Shown piece after piece: positions 1 to 6,841 of a DNA stretch of 6,956 bases (its first letter is position 1; every line of letters begins with the position of its first letter). The DNA is from H2-BAC3 sp045863035. Its GTDB lineage: Bacteria; Bacteroidota; Ignavibacteria; Ignavibacteriales; Ignavibacteriaceae. Made by a program: the position numbers and the translations under genes. Location: positions 1-6,956 of the forward strand of contig BTUV01000123.1 in assembly GCA_045863035.1 (NCBI GenBank). Direction: 5' to 3'. The notes below the pieces were generated by a model that saw only the letters and a list, made by a program, of their open reading frames with translations, searched no databases and was not told the origin of the DNA.

Positions 1-28
1 ACGGGAAAATCCTTCCCATGTGTGGGTT

Positions 29-99
29 TGAGACGCTGCAATCGCCGTGGTGGTTCATGTGATTATATATATCCGTGGCGGCGATTGCAACGTCTCTAC
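29..99 (-). repeat. Palindromic repeat, copy 1 (minus orientation)
   Basis: Long imperfect inverted repeat: the arm at 30-47 pairs with 79-96, leaving a loop at 48-78. The only unpaired position within the arms is C36 against A90. The outer parts GAGACG/CGTCTC and TGCAA/TTGCA are the same as in the copies at 6741-6803 and 6845-6907. On the minus strand this copy begins GTAGAGACG and ends CGTCTCA, as those copies do on the plus strand, and its loop then aligns with theirs (shared GCCA, CGGAT, TCAC and TGA blocks in order). It is therefore an inverted, diverged member of the same family. A dispersed non-coding hairpin repeat (REP or MITE-like) is the likely class. No transposase is seen. Confidence 0.75.
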
Positions 100-116
100 G
101 AAAAATTTTGAATCAA

Positions 117-175
117 TTCATACTTCATACTTCATACTTCAAACTTCAAACTTCATACTTCATACTTCATACTTC
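117..175. repeat. Heptamer tandem repeat, unit TTCATAC
   Basis: Eight complete 7-base units run from 117 to 172, followed by a partial TTC. Units 4 and 5 read TTCAAAC and the other six read TTCATAC, so one variant unit was itself duplicated. The array is AT-rich and non-coding; the heptamer length forces a reading frame to cycle through three repeated peptides, which makes the short open frame across it meaningless. Similar intergenic heptamer arrays are common in Bacteroidota-like and cyanobacterial genomes. Copy number is probably variable by slippage. Confidence 0.9.
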
Positions 176-199
176 CTTTGCATAGTCTCCGCTGAAAAT

Positions 200-217
200 A
201 AAAACCCGGTTTCCGGG
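200..217 (-). terminator. Probable intrinsic terminator, minus strand
   Basis: CCCGG (205-209) and CCGGG (213-217) form a 5-bp all-GC stem with a 3-base loop. Read on the minus strand, the stem is followed by TTTTTATTTTC, a convincing U-tract. On the plus strand the stem is followed by CTGTCCC, so it would not terminate plus-strand transcripts. No minus-strand gene is seen to the right of it. It may end an antisense or small RNA, or be a relic of a lost gene. The short stem is the main weakness. Confidence 0.45.
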
Positions 218-246
218 CTGTCCCAAAGCGAGGATGGGAGTGAACC

Positions 247-364
247 TGAGAAACTAAATCTGAGACTGATTCATCTTTCTCAAATGCAATAAAAGATACT
301 GCGGCGGTCTCAAGAATAGTGCGGTTGTGCCGGTAGCCCCCTTTGTCCTACCTGTATTTGAGAA
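247..364 (+). promoter_or_regulatory. Possible structured leader with alternative helices
   Basis: A 12-bp inverted repeat joins 277-288 (TTCTCAAATGCA) to 353-364 (TGTATTTGAGAA), with a single G-T pair. A 5-bp helix, 332-336 with 348-352, lies directly against it. Two competing helices exist: 261-268 with 305-312 (8 bp, one G-T pair) and 247-252 with 277-282 (6 bp). These cannot all form together without a pseudoknot. Both imperfect pairs are G-U in a plus-strand RNA but A-C in a minus-strand RNA, which favours a plus-strand transcript, namely the 5' leader of the peptidase-nuo cluster. I do not recognise a known riboswitch class. The alternative is a decayed palindromic repeat. Confidence 0.3.
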
Positions 365-493
365 CATCATATAGTCATTTTTAGCGCATTTCCCCTCAAT
401 TTCCCCTTAAAATCCCCCTCCTCTGGTTTGCCAGACTGCCCTGAAATCAATATATTTCAAACTGAAAAATTCTATCAGTTACACCCGAGATTT

Positions 494-1741
494 TTGACAC
501 AGGTTCAAATAACAAAACTTCCGGGGAATATTACGGTGATAACCGAAAATATCCCTTATGTCCGATCGTTTTCGCTCGGTTTCTGGTTTGCTACCGGTAC
601 CCGGGACGAATCCCCCGAAATGAACGGCATTTCGCACTTTATTGAGCACATGCTGTTTAAGGGAACGGAGCATTATACCTCAAAAAAAATATCGGACATT
701 GTGGAGTCCTCCGGCGGGTACCTGAATGCCTTTACCACTAAGGAAAATATCTCCGTTTATGGCAGGGGACTAACTGAAAACCTCGGCCGCACTTTTCAGG
801 TGATGGCTGATATGGTACAGTTCCCCCGGTTTAAGGAATCTGACATCCGCAAGGAAGCCGGAGTGGTACTGGATGAAATCCGTGATCTGGAGGATAATCC
901 TGAAGAACTGATCTTTGACAAATTTGAAGAGCTGATTTACGGCAGGCACTCACTTTCGCACCCGATTCTGGGTAGCGAAGCCACGGTTAACGCTTTTAAC
1001 GCGGAAACCGTCCGTGCTTACTATCAGAAAAATTTTCTGGAGTCTGAACTGCTAATCTCAGTTTCCGGCAATGTGCACCATGAGCAGATTTGCGATTTGG
1101 CGTTAAAATACCTGAACCGCAGCGGGTCGCAGATGAAGAAAGAACTGGAGCTTTTCAGCCCAATTCAGGCAAAAGTGCAGAATATTGAAAAAAACACGAA
1201 CCAGATATACTGCATCCTCGGGGCTCCGTCTTACGGGTTTGACAGTGAAAAAAGGATAGTGCTAAATCTGCTTTCCTATCTGCTTGGTGACGGTACAAGC
1301 TCGCGGCTTTTTCAGGCAGTGCGCGAAAAGATGGGCATCGCCTATCAGATTAGCACTTTTATGAATACCTATTATGATACATCCTGCTTTGGGGTGTTCT
1401 TTTCCACTGGTGCCAAAAATCTTGAACGGGCCAAAGAAAAGATTTATAAAGAATTTGAAAAAATTGTAAATGAACCGCTTCCCTCAAAAGAGCTGAAGCG
1501 CATTAAAGAGTATATGAAGGGCACTATTTTGCTTGGTCTTGAGAACATCACTAACCGGCAAATTGGTCAGGCAACTTCCATGCTCTATTTTAACAGGGTG
1601 ATCCCGATTGATGAAACCCTTGAGCGTATCGCATCAATTACTGAAGCGGAACTGCTCGAAGTTGCACGGGAGATACTTAATCCCGGAAAATTATTCAGTT
1701 TAACTATTACCCCTGCCAGGGTTAAAACACTGGCAGCTTAG
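494..1741 (+). CDS. M16 family zinc metallopeptidase
   Basis: Predicted zinc endopeptidase of the M16B type (processing-peptidase / MlpA-YmxG-like), about 415 residues from this start, the usual length for the single-unit form. Numbering from TTG 494, the inverted zinc motif HFIEH is at residues 48-52 (H48 and H52 ligands, E51 catalytic). E128, exactly 76 residues after the second histidine, is the third ligand. The second half carries the M16 C-terminal domain, including SSRLFQAVREKMGIAY. No signal peptide or membrane segment is seen, so it is probably cytoplasmic. No usable ATG exists in frame: the frame is open from 362 and offers TTG at 428 or 494. I chose 494 because it places HxxEH near residue 48, as in the family; 428 would add 22 unmatched residues. 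Neither has a clear ribosome binding site. It lies 22 bases before nuoG and is likely co-transcribed with it. The physiological substrate cannot be told. Confidence 0.9.
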   Translation: MTQVQITKLPGNITVITENIPYVRSFSLGFWFATGTRDESPEMNGISHFIEHMLFKGTEHYTSKKISDIVESSGGYLNAFTTKENISVYGRGLTENLGRTFQVMADMVQFPRFKESDIRKEAGVVLDEIRDLEDNPEELIFDKFEELIYGRHSLSHPILGSEATVNAFNAETVRAYYQKNFLESELLISVSGNVHHEQICDLALKYLNRSGSQMKKELELFSPIQAKVQNIEKNTNQIYCILGAPSYGFDSEKRIVLNLLSYLLGDGTSSRLFQAVREKMGIAYQISTFMNTYYDTSCFGVFFSTGAKNLERAKEKIYKEFEKIVNEPLPSKELKRIKEYMKGTILLGLENITNRQIGQATSMLYFNRVIPIDETLERIASITEAELLEVAREILNPGKLFSLTITPARVKTLAA

Positions 1742-1763
1742 CAAATAAGAATTAAAGGTCTCT

Positions 1764-3440
1764 ATGCCAAAATTTACCTTAGACGGAAATGAAGTAGAAT
1801 TTCAGCCCGGTGAAACCATCATCGAGGCGGCAAAGAAAGTGGGAGTGGATATACCGCACTTCTGCTGGCATCCATCTCTTTCGGTTTCCGGTAACTGCCG
1901 TGTCTGTCTGGTTGAAATCGAAAAGATGCCTAAGCTGGCTATTGCCTGCTCAACCATCGCCTCGGAAGGAATGGTTGTTCACACCCAGTCAGAAAAAACC
2001 CTTTCCGCACGAAATGCAGTCATGGAGTTTTTGCTCATTAACCATCCGCTTGACTGCCCGATTTGCGATGAAGCCGGCGAGTGCAAATTACAGGATTATG
2101 CTTACGACCATAGTAAAGGGGAAAGCAGATTTACCGAAGAGAAAGTACATAAAGATAAGCGCGTGCCGCTTGGTCCGAATGTTATGTTTGACGGAGAGCG
2201 CTGTATATCATGCAGCCGCTGCATCCGTTTTGCTGATGAGATTACCAAAACCGGTGAGCTTACCTTTGTTCAGCGCGGTGACCGTGTTACCATTGTAACA
2301 TTCCCTGGTAAAGAGTTTGACAATGCGTATTCACTCAATGTTACTGATATCTGCCCGGTCGGCGCTCTCACTAACCGTGACTTCCGCTTTAAGGCGCGCG
2401 TGTGGGATATGTCCGCAACCAAGACGATCTGTTCCGGCTGCGCAAGAGGATGCAATACCGAGATGTGGGTGCGTAGTAATGAAATCCTCCGCTTAACTCC
2501 GCGCCAGAATGATGCAGTAAACAGTTACTGGATGTGTGATTATGGCCGACTTGAAACCTTTAAGCAAGTACATTCAACCGAACGGGTTAACGGCGTATAT
2601 ATGAAGCGTGAGGGGCAGGATGTAAAAGTAAGCTGGGATGAAGCTTATGCAAATGCGGCAAGTGAGCTTAAGCATTTTAATAAAGATGAAATTGCAGTAA
2701 TCGGCTCTGCTGGTTCAACCTGCGAAGATAACTTTATGCTTGCTAAGTTTGCAAAGAGTGTTCTTTCAACTAAACATCTTGATTATATACCGCATGTGAT
2801 CCCCGGATCAGGAGATGATTTTCTGATTCGTGAAGATAAATCTCCGAACGCGCTCGGAACCGAGCTCGCCGGAGTTCAGCCCGCTGCCGGTGGTCTAAAC
2901 CGTGATCAGATTCTTGAAGGTGTTAAAAAAGGCACCATTAAGGCGCTCATCGTGGTTGATGAAGACCTTGCAGCAATGAGCCCAGAAATGGAAACAGCAC
3001 TGGCAAAACTTGATGTGCTTATTGCGGTATCAACTCACCATAACCGCACTACAGCGCTGGCAAATATCATTTTCCCCTCAGCAACCTATGCTGAAAAGAA
3101 TGGAACCTGGGTGAACTTCCAGGGCAGGATTCAGAGAATACGCCCTGCAGTCACCACGCTTGAAGCAGACAGAACACTTGATAATCTTGCTCAAAGCCGT
3201 CTGGATAAATTCGGTACCGAGTTTGACCGCTGGGGTAAAAGCGTAAAGCTTGATGCCCGTCCGGTCTGGAAAATCTTTGCCGGTCTCTCAACTGCATTCG
3301 GCAACAAGATGAAATATGCGACTGCTGAGGATGTCCTGATTGATATGGGCAAATCCATTGATGCATTCAAAAAACTTGATTACGAAAAAATAGGAGAGCA
3401 GGGCGTTCAGCTCGAGGTCTCCGTTAAAGTGAAAGCGTAA
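1764..3440 (+). CDS. nuoG: NADH-quinone oxidoreductase subunit G (complex I)
   Basis: Iron-sulfur subunit of the peripheral arm of respiratory complex I, passing electrons from NuoF toward NuoI. It has 558 residues. The N-terminal 2Fe-2S ferredoxin domain has ligands C34, C45, C48 and C62 (N1b). H94, C98, C101 and C107 form the HxxxCxxCx5C site (N5). C147, C150, C153 and C197 fit N4. C223, C226, C230 and C258 form CxxCx3Cx27C, the motif for the extra N7 cluster present only in some bacteria. From about 273 a reduced molybdopterin-oxidoreductase-like domain follows, with the typical stretch around 433-458 (FPSATYAEKNGTWVN...GR). It is much shorter than the E. coli (about 908) and Thermus (about 783) proteins, so the C-terminal domain is cut down. 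ATG 1764 follows AAAGG at 1754-1758. nuoH begins 13 bases after the stop. Confidence 0.96.
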   Translation: MPKFTLDGNEVEFQPGETIIEAAKKVGVDIPHFCWHPSLSVSGNCRVCLVEIEKMPKLAIACSTIASEGMVVHTQSEKTLSARNAVMEFLLINHPLDCPICDEAGECKLQDYAYDHSKGESRFTEEKVHKDKRVPLGPNVMFDGERCISCSRCIRFADEITKTGELTFVQRGDRVTIVTFPGKEFDNAYSLNVTDICPVGALTNRDFRFKARVWDMSATKTICSGCARGCNTEMWVRSNEILRLTPRQNDAVNSYWMCDYGRLETFKQVHSTERVNGVYMKREGQDVKVSWDEAYANAASELKHFNKDEIAVIGSAGSTCEDNFMLAKFAKSVLSTKHLDYIPHVIPGSGDDFLIREDKSPNALGTELAGVQPAAGGLNRDQILEGVKKGTIKALIVVDEDLAAMSPEMETALAKLDVLIAVSTHHNRTTALANIIFPSATYAEKNGTWVNFQGRIQRIRPAVTTLEADRTLDNLAQSRLDKFGTEFDRWGKSVKLDARPVWKIFAGLSTAFGNKMKYATAEDVLIDMGKSIDAFKKLDYEKIGEQGVQLEVSVKVKA

Positions 3441-3444
3441 GGAG
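3438..3444 (+). promoter_or_regulatory. Ribosome binding site of nuoH
   Basis: TAAGGAG overlaps the nuoG stop codon and stands 9 bases before ATG 3454. It fixes the nuoH start and indicates close translational linkage of nuoG and nuoH. Confidence 0.75.
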
Positions 3445-3453
3445 TAAGTATAT

Positions 3454-4479
3454 ATGCTTATAGATCTGATTCTTATTCCGCTGGTTAAAATTCTGATTAT
3501 CGTTACGCTGATGCTGTTAACGGTATCATACTCGGTATATTTCGAGCGGAAGATCAGTGCGTGGGCGCAGAACCGTATCGGACCGAACCGCGTTGGTCCG
3601 GCCGGTATTTTTCAGCCCTTTGCTGATGTATTTAAACTTTTATTTAAGGAAGACATCGTTCCCGCTGCCGCTAATAAACCGCTTCATACACTTGCACCGA
3701 TACTCGCGCTTTTTGTGGCATTTACCACTTATGCAGTCATTCCAATTGGTCCCCCGGTAGAACTATTCGGAAAGATGATTAACCTTGCTGTGGTTGATGT
3801 TAATTCGGGTGTTCTTCTGGTACTCGCGCTTACCTCGCTTGGTGTTTATGCAATTACTTTTTCGGGCTGGTCATCGGGAAGTAAATATTCACTGCTCGGC
3901 GGCGTGCGTTCATCAGCTCAGATGATTTCGTATGAAATCTCCATGGGTTTCTCGGTTGCGGGTGTGCTTATTTTTGCTGAGTCTCTCCGTCCGCACGATA
4001 TTATCGCGTCACAAAGCGGCTGGATGTGGAATGCTGTGTTGCAGCCAATCGGATTTTTAACGTTTTTAACTGCTTCATTTGCCGAGACGAACCGTCTGCC
4101 GTTTGACTTACCGGAAGCAGAGCCGGAGTTAGTCGGTGGTTATCATACTGAATATAGCAGTATGAAATTTGCCGGATTCTTTCTTGCCGAATATGCTAAC
4201 ATGATTATTGCGGCAGCGATGATTGTAATGCTGTATCTGGGAGGATGGCAGGTTCCGTATATAGAGGCACTCGGACTTTCAACGGGAGTGCAAACAAGCA
4301 TTCAGATTGCAGCATTCTTTGTGAAAATCGGCGCGCTGCTTTTCTTTTTTATCTGGGTGCGCTGGAGCATTCCGAGATTCAGATATGACCAGCTTATGGA
4401 TTTGGGCTGGAAAGTGATGTTTCCGCTTTCTCTGCTTAACTTAGTTTGGGCAGCGATTCTTGCAATGATTATGAATTAG
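3454..4479 (+). CDS. nuoH: NADH-quinone oxidoreductase subunit H (complex I)
   Basis: Integral membrane subunit of complex I that forms much of the quinone chamber and connects the peripheral arm to the proton-pumping arm. Its 341 residues match the usual length (about 325-365). Family signatures are intact: ERKISAWAQNRIGPNRVGP at 31-49, FKEDIVP at 64-70, AETNRLPFDLPEAEPELV at 210-227 with its quinone-site acidic cluster, TEYSSMKF at 232-239, and WVRWSIPRFRYDQLM at 301-315. Hydrophobic membrane segments are visible at about 5-28, 79-98, 118-138, 160-178, 194-210, 240-263, 284-302 and 320-340. It starts at ATG with a good ribosome binding site overlapping the nuoG stop. The gap to nuoI is 14 bases, consistent with one operon. 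Confidence 0.97.
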   Translation: MLIDLILIPLVKILIIVTLMLLTVSYSVYFERKISAWAQNRIGPNRVGPAGIFQPFADVFKLLFKEDIVPAAANKPLHTLAPILALFVAFTTYAVIPIGPPVELFGKMINLAVVDVNSGVLLVLALTSLGVYAITFSGWSSGSKYSLLGGVRSSAQMISYEISMGFSVAGVLIFAESLRPHDIIASQSGWMWNAVLQPIGFLTFLTASFAETNRLPFDLPEAEPELVGGYHTEYSSMKFAGFFLAEYANMIIAAAMIVMLYLGGWQVPYIEALGLSTGVQTSIQIAAFFVKIGALLFFFIWVRWSIPRFRYDQLMDLGWKVMFPLSLLNLVWAAILAMIMN

Positions 4480-4484
4480 ACTAC

Positions 4485-4488
4485 GGAG
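4485..4488 (+). promoter_or_regulatory. Ribosome binding site of nuoI
   Basis: GGAG lies 5 bases before ATG 4494 and just after the nuoH stop. It decides the nuoI start: an in-frame ATG at 4446 lies inside nuoH and would add 16 residues unlike the family N-terminus. Confidence 0.7.
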
Positions 4489-4493
4489 TAACT

Positions 4494-4988
4494 ATGGCTG
4501 AGAAAAAAAGATTACAAGACCTGACTGTTTGGCAAAAGGCATATATACCGGAAATCGTTAAGGGATTGGCACTGACATTAAAGACAATGTTTAAGCCAAA
4601 ATTCACGATGGAATATCCGGAAGTGAAGTTTGAACCACCTTCATCATATCGCGGGCGCCCTGTGCTTGTTGAAGAAGCCGGAGGCGAGGAGCGTTGTGTT
4701 GCCTGCGGGCTTTGTTCCCGTGTCTGTCCCGCACTGGCAATTGACATCCAGGCCGCTGAAACTGAACGTGAAAAAGAACGCTATCCTGAACGGTTTGAAA
4801 TAAATATGCTCCGGTGTATCTTCTGCGGCTTCTGTGAGGAAGTCTGCCCTGAAGAAGCAATTATTATGAGTAAAGACTATGAAATGGTTTTTACGAATCG
4901 TGCGGATGCAATTTACGGCAAGGAAAAACTTCTGATTCCTGTATCTCAGCTTCAGGACAGGATTGAATTCCTGCGTTCAAATAAATAG
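4494..4988 (+). CDS. nuoI: NADH-quinone oxidoreductase subunit I (complex I)
   Basis: Ferredoxin-like subunit of complex I holding the two 4Fe-4S clusters N6a and N6b, which carry electrons from NuoG to the terminal cluster in NuoB. It has 164 residues, a normal bacterial length. Two eight-iron ferredoxin motifs are intact: C68xxC71xxC74xxxC78P and C108xxC111xxC114xxxC118P. The N-terminal 35 residues form the expected amphipathic stretch that lies on the membrane beside NuoH, and GRPVLVEEAGGEERCVAC leads into the first motif as in the family. The start is set by GGAG at 4485. It is the last gene of the cluster: an intrinsic terminator begins 14 bases after its stop, where nuoJ would be expected in a complete nuo operon. 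Confidence 0.97.
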   Translation: MAEKKRLQDLTVWQKAYIPEIVKGLALTLKTMFKPKFTMEYPEVKFEPPSSYRGRPVLVEEAGGEERCVACGLCSRVCPALAIDIQAAETEREKERYPERFEINMLRCIFCGFCEEVCPEEAIIMSKDYEMVFTNRADAIYGKEKLLIPVSQLQDRIEFLRSNK

Positions 4989-5002
4989 ACTGTAATTCAT
5001 GT

Positions 5003-5050
5003 AAAAGGTGTTTGCTTCTCTGATTAAGTAAGTAAACACCTTTTTTGTTT
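5003..5050 (+). terminator. Intrinsic terminator after nuoI
   Basis: AAAAGGTGTTT (5003-5013) pairs exactly with AAACACCTTTT (5034-5044), and the stem can extend through 5014-5017 with 5030-5033 (one G-T pair), leaving a 12-base loop. The descending arm runs into TTTTTTGTTTT (5041-5051). This is a textbook Rho-independent terminator ending the peptidase-nuoGHI transcript. The short A-run on the rising arm could give weak activity in the other direction. Confidence 0.9.
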
Positions 5051-5062
5051 TAAAAGCCCTAA

Positions 5063-5069
5063 AAGGGGA
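5063..5069 (+). promoter_or_regulatory. Ribosome binding site of comM
   Basis: AAGGGGA stands 9 bases before GTG 5079 and supports that start. CCCT (5057-5060) can pair with AGGG (5064-5067) across a 3-base loop and would partly cover the site; with only 4 bp this is weak. The TATATATA stretch between the site and the start is notable, but I cannot call a promoter in it. Confidence 0.6.
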
Positions 5070-5078
5070 TATATATAC

Positions 5079-6617
5079 GTGTTATCAAAAGTACTCTCAA
5101 GCGCAACCTACGGCATTGATGCATATATTGTTGAAGTTGAAACAAGCTCCGAACTGAAACTACCCTCATTCCTTATTGTGGGACTGCCCGACAACGCAAT
5201 TAAAGAAAGCCGTGAGCGTGTTTCAGCAGCCATAAAAAACAGCGGATTTGAATTTCCCCCGCGCAAATTTACTGTAAATCTGGCTCCTGCTGATATAAAG
5301 AAAGAAGGGAGCTCGTTTGATCTTCCTATTGCGATCGGAATACTTGCCGCCAACGAAAAGATTAACCCCCTCATGCTTGAAGACACGGTATTTCTTGGCG
5401 AACTTGCTCTTGATGGAAAGCTCCGTTCGGTAAAAGGCGCGCTGCCGGTTGCCGTGGAAGCAAAAAAGCAGGGGATGAAACGGCTGATACTTCCTCTTGA
5501 TTCGGTTAAAGAAGCATCTATTGTTGACGGTATCAGTGTCTATGGTTTTCAGCAGCTTGCTGATGTGATTGCATTTCTTAATGATGAAGTAACCGCAGAG
5601 CCGGTATATACATCGCGCGAGGAGATTTTCTCTAAAGTAAATCACTATCATCTTGATTTTGCGGATGTAAAGGGGCAGGAAAATGTAAAACGCGCGCTGG
5701 AAGTAGCTGCTGCCGGGGGACATAATATCCTGATGATCGGTCCTCCCGGCTCAGGAAAAACCATGCTTGCCAAACGGATCCCGACAATACTTCCTCCGCT
5801 CAGTTTTGAAGAAGCATTGGAAACAACCAAGATACATTCCGTGGCGGGAATCTTACCTTCTGATCAGGCGCTGATTACCGAGCGGCCGTTCCGCAGTCCG
5901 CATCACACGGTGTCGGATGCAGCTTTGGTAGGCGGAGGATCATTCCCAAGACCGGGAGAAGTTTCGTATGCACATCACGGAGTGCTGTTTCTGGATGAAC
6001 TGCCGGAGTTTAAGAAGAATGTGCTGGAAGTAATGCGCCAGCCGCTTGAGGATGCTCGTGTAACGGTGAGCAGGTCAAAAATGTCACTGGAATTTCCGGC
6101 CAATTTTATGCTTGCCGCGGCTATGAACCCATGCCCATGCGGATTTTACACCGACCCCGGCCGTGAATGCACCTGCATTCCGCCGCAGATTCAGAAATAT
6201 ATGTCACGCATCTCCGGCCCGCTTTTGGACAGGATTGATATACATATTGAAGTGCCCGCGGTGAAATATAAAGAACTTGCCTCAGAAGCAGGCGGCGAGC
6301 CATCTGCTGATATACGCAAGCGGGTGATCAAAAGCCGGATGAGGCAGTACGACCGTTTTAAGGATCAGCCCCATATATATAACAATGCTGATATGGGAAG
6401 CAAGGAGGTAAGAACCTATTGCAAACTTGATTCAGCCGGCTCTGAACTGCTCAAAATGGCCATGACGCGCCTTGGATTTTCCGCCCGTGCCTATGACCGC
6501 ATCCTCAAAGTTGCCCGCACCATTGCCGACCTGAGTGAATCGGAGCATATACAATCAGCCCACATCAGCGAAGCAATTCAGTACCGGTCATTAGACAGAG
6601 AACTGTGGAAACGGTGA
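5079..6617 (+). CDS. comM: YifB/ComM family Mg-chelatase-like AAA+ ATPase
   Basis: Cytoplasmic AAA+ ATPase of 512 residues, the normal family length. ComM in naturally transformable bacteria is a ring helicase that promotes branch migration while incoming DNA is integrated; the family is also widespread in bacteria not known to be competent, where its role is less clear. Domains in order: an N-terminal Lon-protease-like ChlI fold (about 1-170), starting with the family's MLSKVLSSATYGIDAYIVEVE-type sequence; an AAA+ core (about 190-395) with Walker A GPPGSGKT at 221-228, Walker B VLFLDE at 302-307, a sensor asparagine at N350 and LLDRID at 382-387; and a C-terminal Mg-chelatase-type lid (about 405-505). 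The conserved cysteines C352, C354, C364 and C366 are present. GTG is the start, with AAGGGGA upstream. A terminator separates it from nuoI, so it should have its own promoter. No other competence gene is in the window. Confidence 0.95.
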   Translation: MLSKVLSSATYGIDAYIVEVETSSELKLPSFLIVGLPDNAIKESRERVSAAIKNSGFEFPPRKFTVNLAPADIKKEGSSFDLPIAIGILAANEKINPLMLEDTVFLGELALDGKLRSVKGALPVAVEAKKQGMKRLILPLDSVKEASIVDGISVYGFQQLADVIAFLNDEVTAEPVYTSREEIFSKVNHYHLDFADVKGQENVKRALEVAAAGGHNILMIGPPGSGKTMLAKRIPTILPPLSFEEALETTKIHSVAGILPSDQALITERPFRSPHHTVSDAALVGGGSFPRPGEVSYAHHGVLFLDELPEFKKNVLEVMRQPLEDARVTVSRSKMSLEFPANFMLAAAMNPCPCGFYTDPGRECTCIPPQIQKYMSRISGPLLDRIDIHIEVPAVKYKELASEAGGEPSADIRKRVIKSRMRQYDRFKDQPHIYNNADMGSKEVRTYCKLDSAGSELLKMAMTRLGFSARAYDRILKVARTIADLSESEHIQSAHISEAIQYRSLDRELWKR

Positions 6618-6620
6618 TAA

Positions 6621-6653
6621 TGAATTGTGAATTGTGAATTGTGAATTGTGAAT
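6621..6653. repeat. Heptamer tandem repeat, unit TGAATTG
   Basis: Four complete 7-base units (6621-6648) plus TGAAT, starting 3 bases after the comM stop. All complete units are identical, which suggests recent slippage. The unit length equals that of the array at 117-175, but the sequence differs. Confidence 0.9.
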
Positions 6654-6737
6654 ATATTTTTTAATTCCATCAGATGGGACATTGATCCGGGGCAATAAAA
6701 TAAGGGGTTTTAACAAAAACAGATCGGTATATATTTT

Positions 6738-6804
6738 GTAGAGACGATGCAAATGCCAACCGGATGTTATGTTCACGGTGATCTTTTGCATTTGCAACGT
6801 CTCA
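6738..6804 (+). repeat. Palindromic repeat, copy 2
   Basis: The arm at 6741-6756 pairs with 6788-6803 over 15 of 16 positions, around a 31-base loop. The exception is A6747 against A6797, at the same arm position as the mismatch in the other copies. Flanks are GTA on the left and A on the right. The loop carries GTTCACGGTGAT (6771-6782), a near-palindrome whose counterpart is found in the inverted copy at 29-99. Confidence 0.85.
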
Positions 6805-6841
6805 GGGAAGTATGAGAAACCCCGCGCAGGATATATATTTT

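Noticed and set aside
3..26. Small hairpins GGGAA/TTCCC (3-17) and CCCA/TGGG (15-26)
   Set aside because: They are short, mutually exclusive and without a U-tract; they may be the end of a feature cut off by the window start.
240..270. TPP riboswitch, suggested by GAACCTGAG and CTGAGA strings
   Set aside because: The conserved TPP core elements are not in the right order or spacing, and the downstream genes have no thiamine link.
47..292. 81-residue open frame on the plus strand
   Set aside because: It spans the palindrome and the TTCATAC array, so its peptide is mostly repeat-derived (SYFILQTSNFILHTSYF). It has no ribosome binding site and no family resemblance.
5041..5079. comM promoter such as TTGTTT with GATATA at 17 bases
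   Set aside because: It would start transcription at the GTG and leave the good ribosome binding site at 5063-5069 outside the message; the matches are weak and AT-rich sequence gives many such hits.
5223..5723. 166-residue open frame antisense to comM
   Set aside because: It lies wholly inside a well-supported gene on the other strand, has unusual composition and no domain signature. The other short antisense and shifted frames within nuoG, nuoI and comM fail for the same reason.
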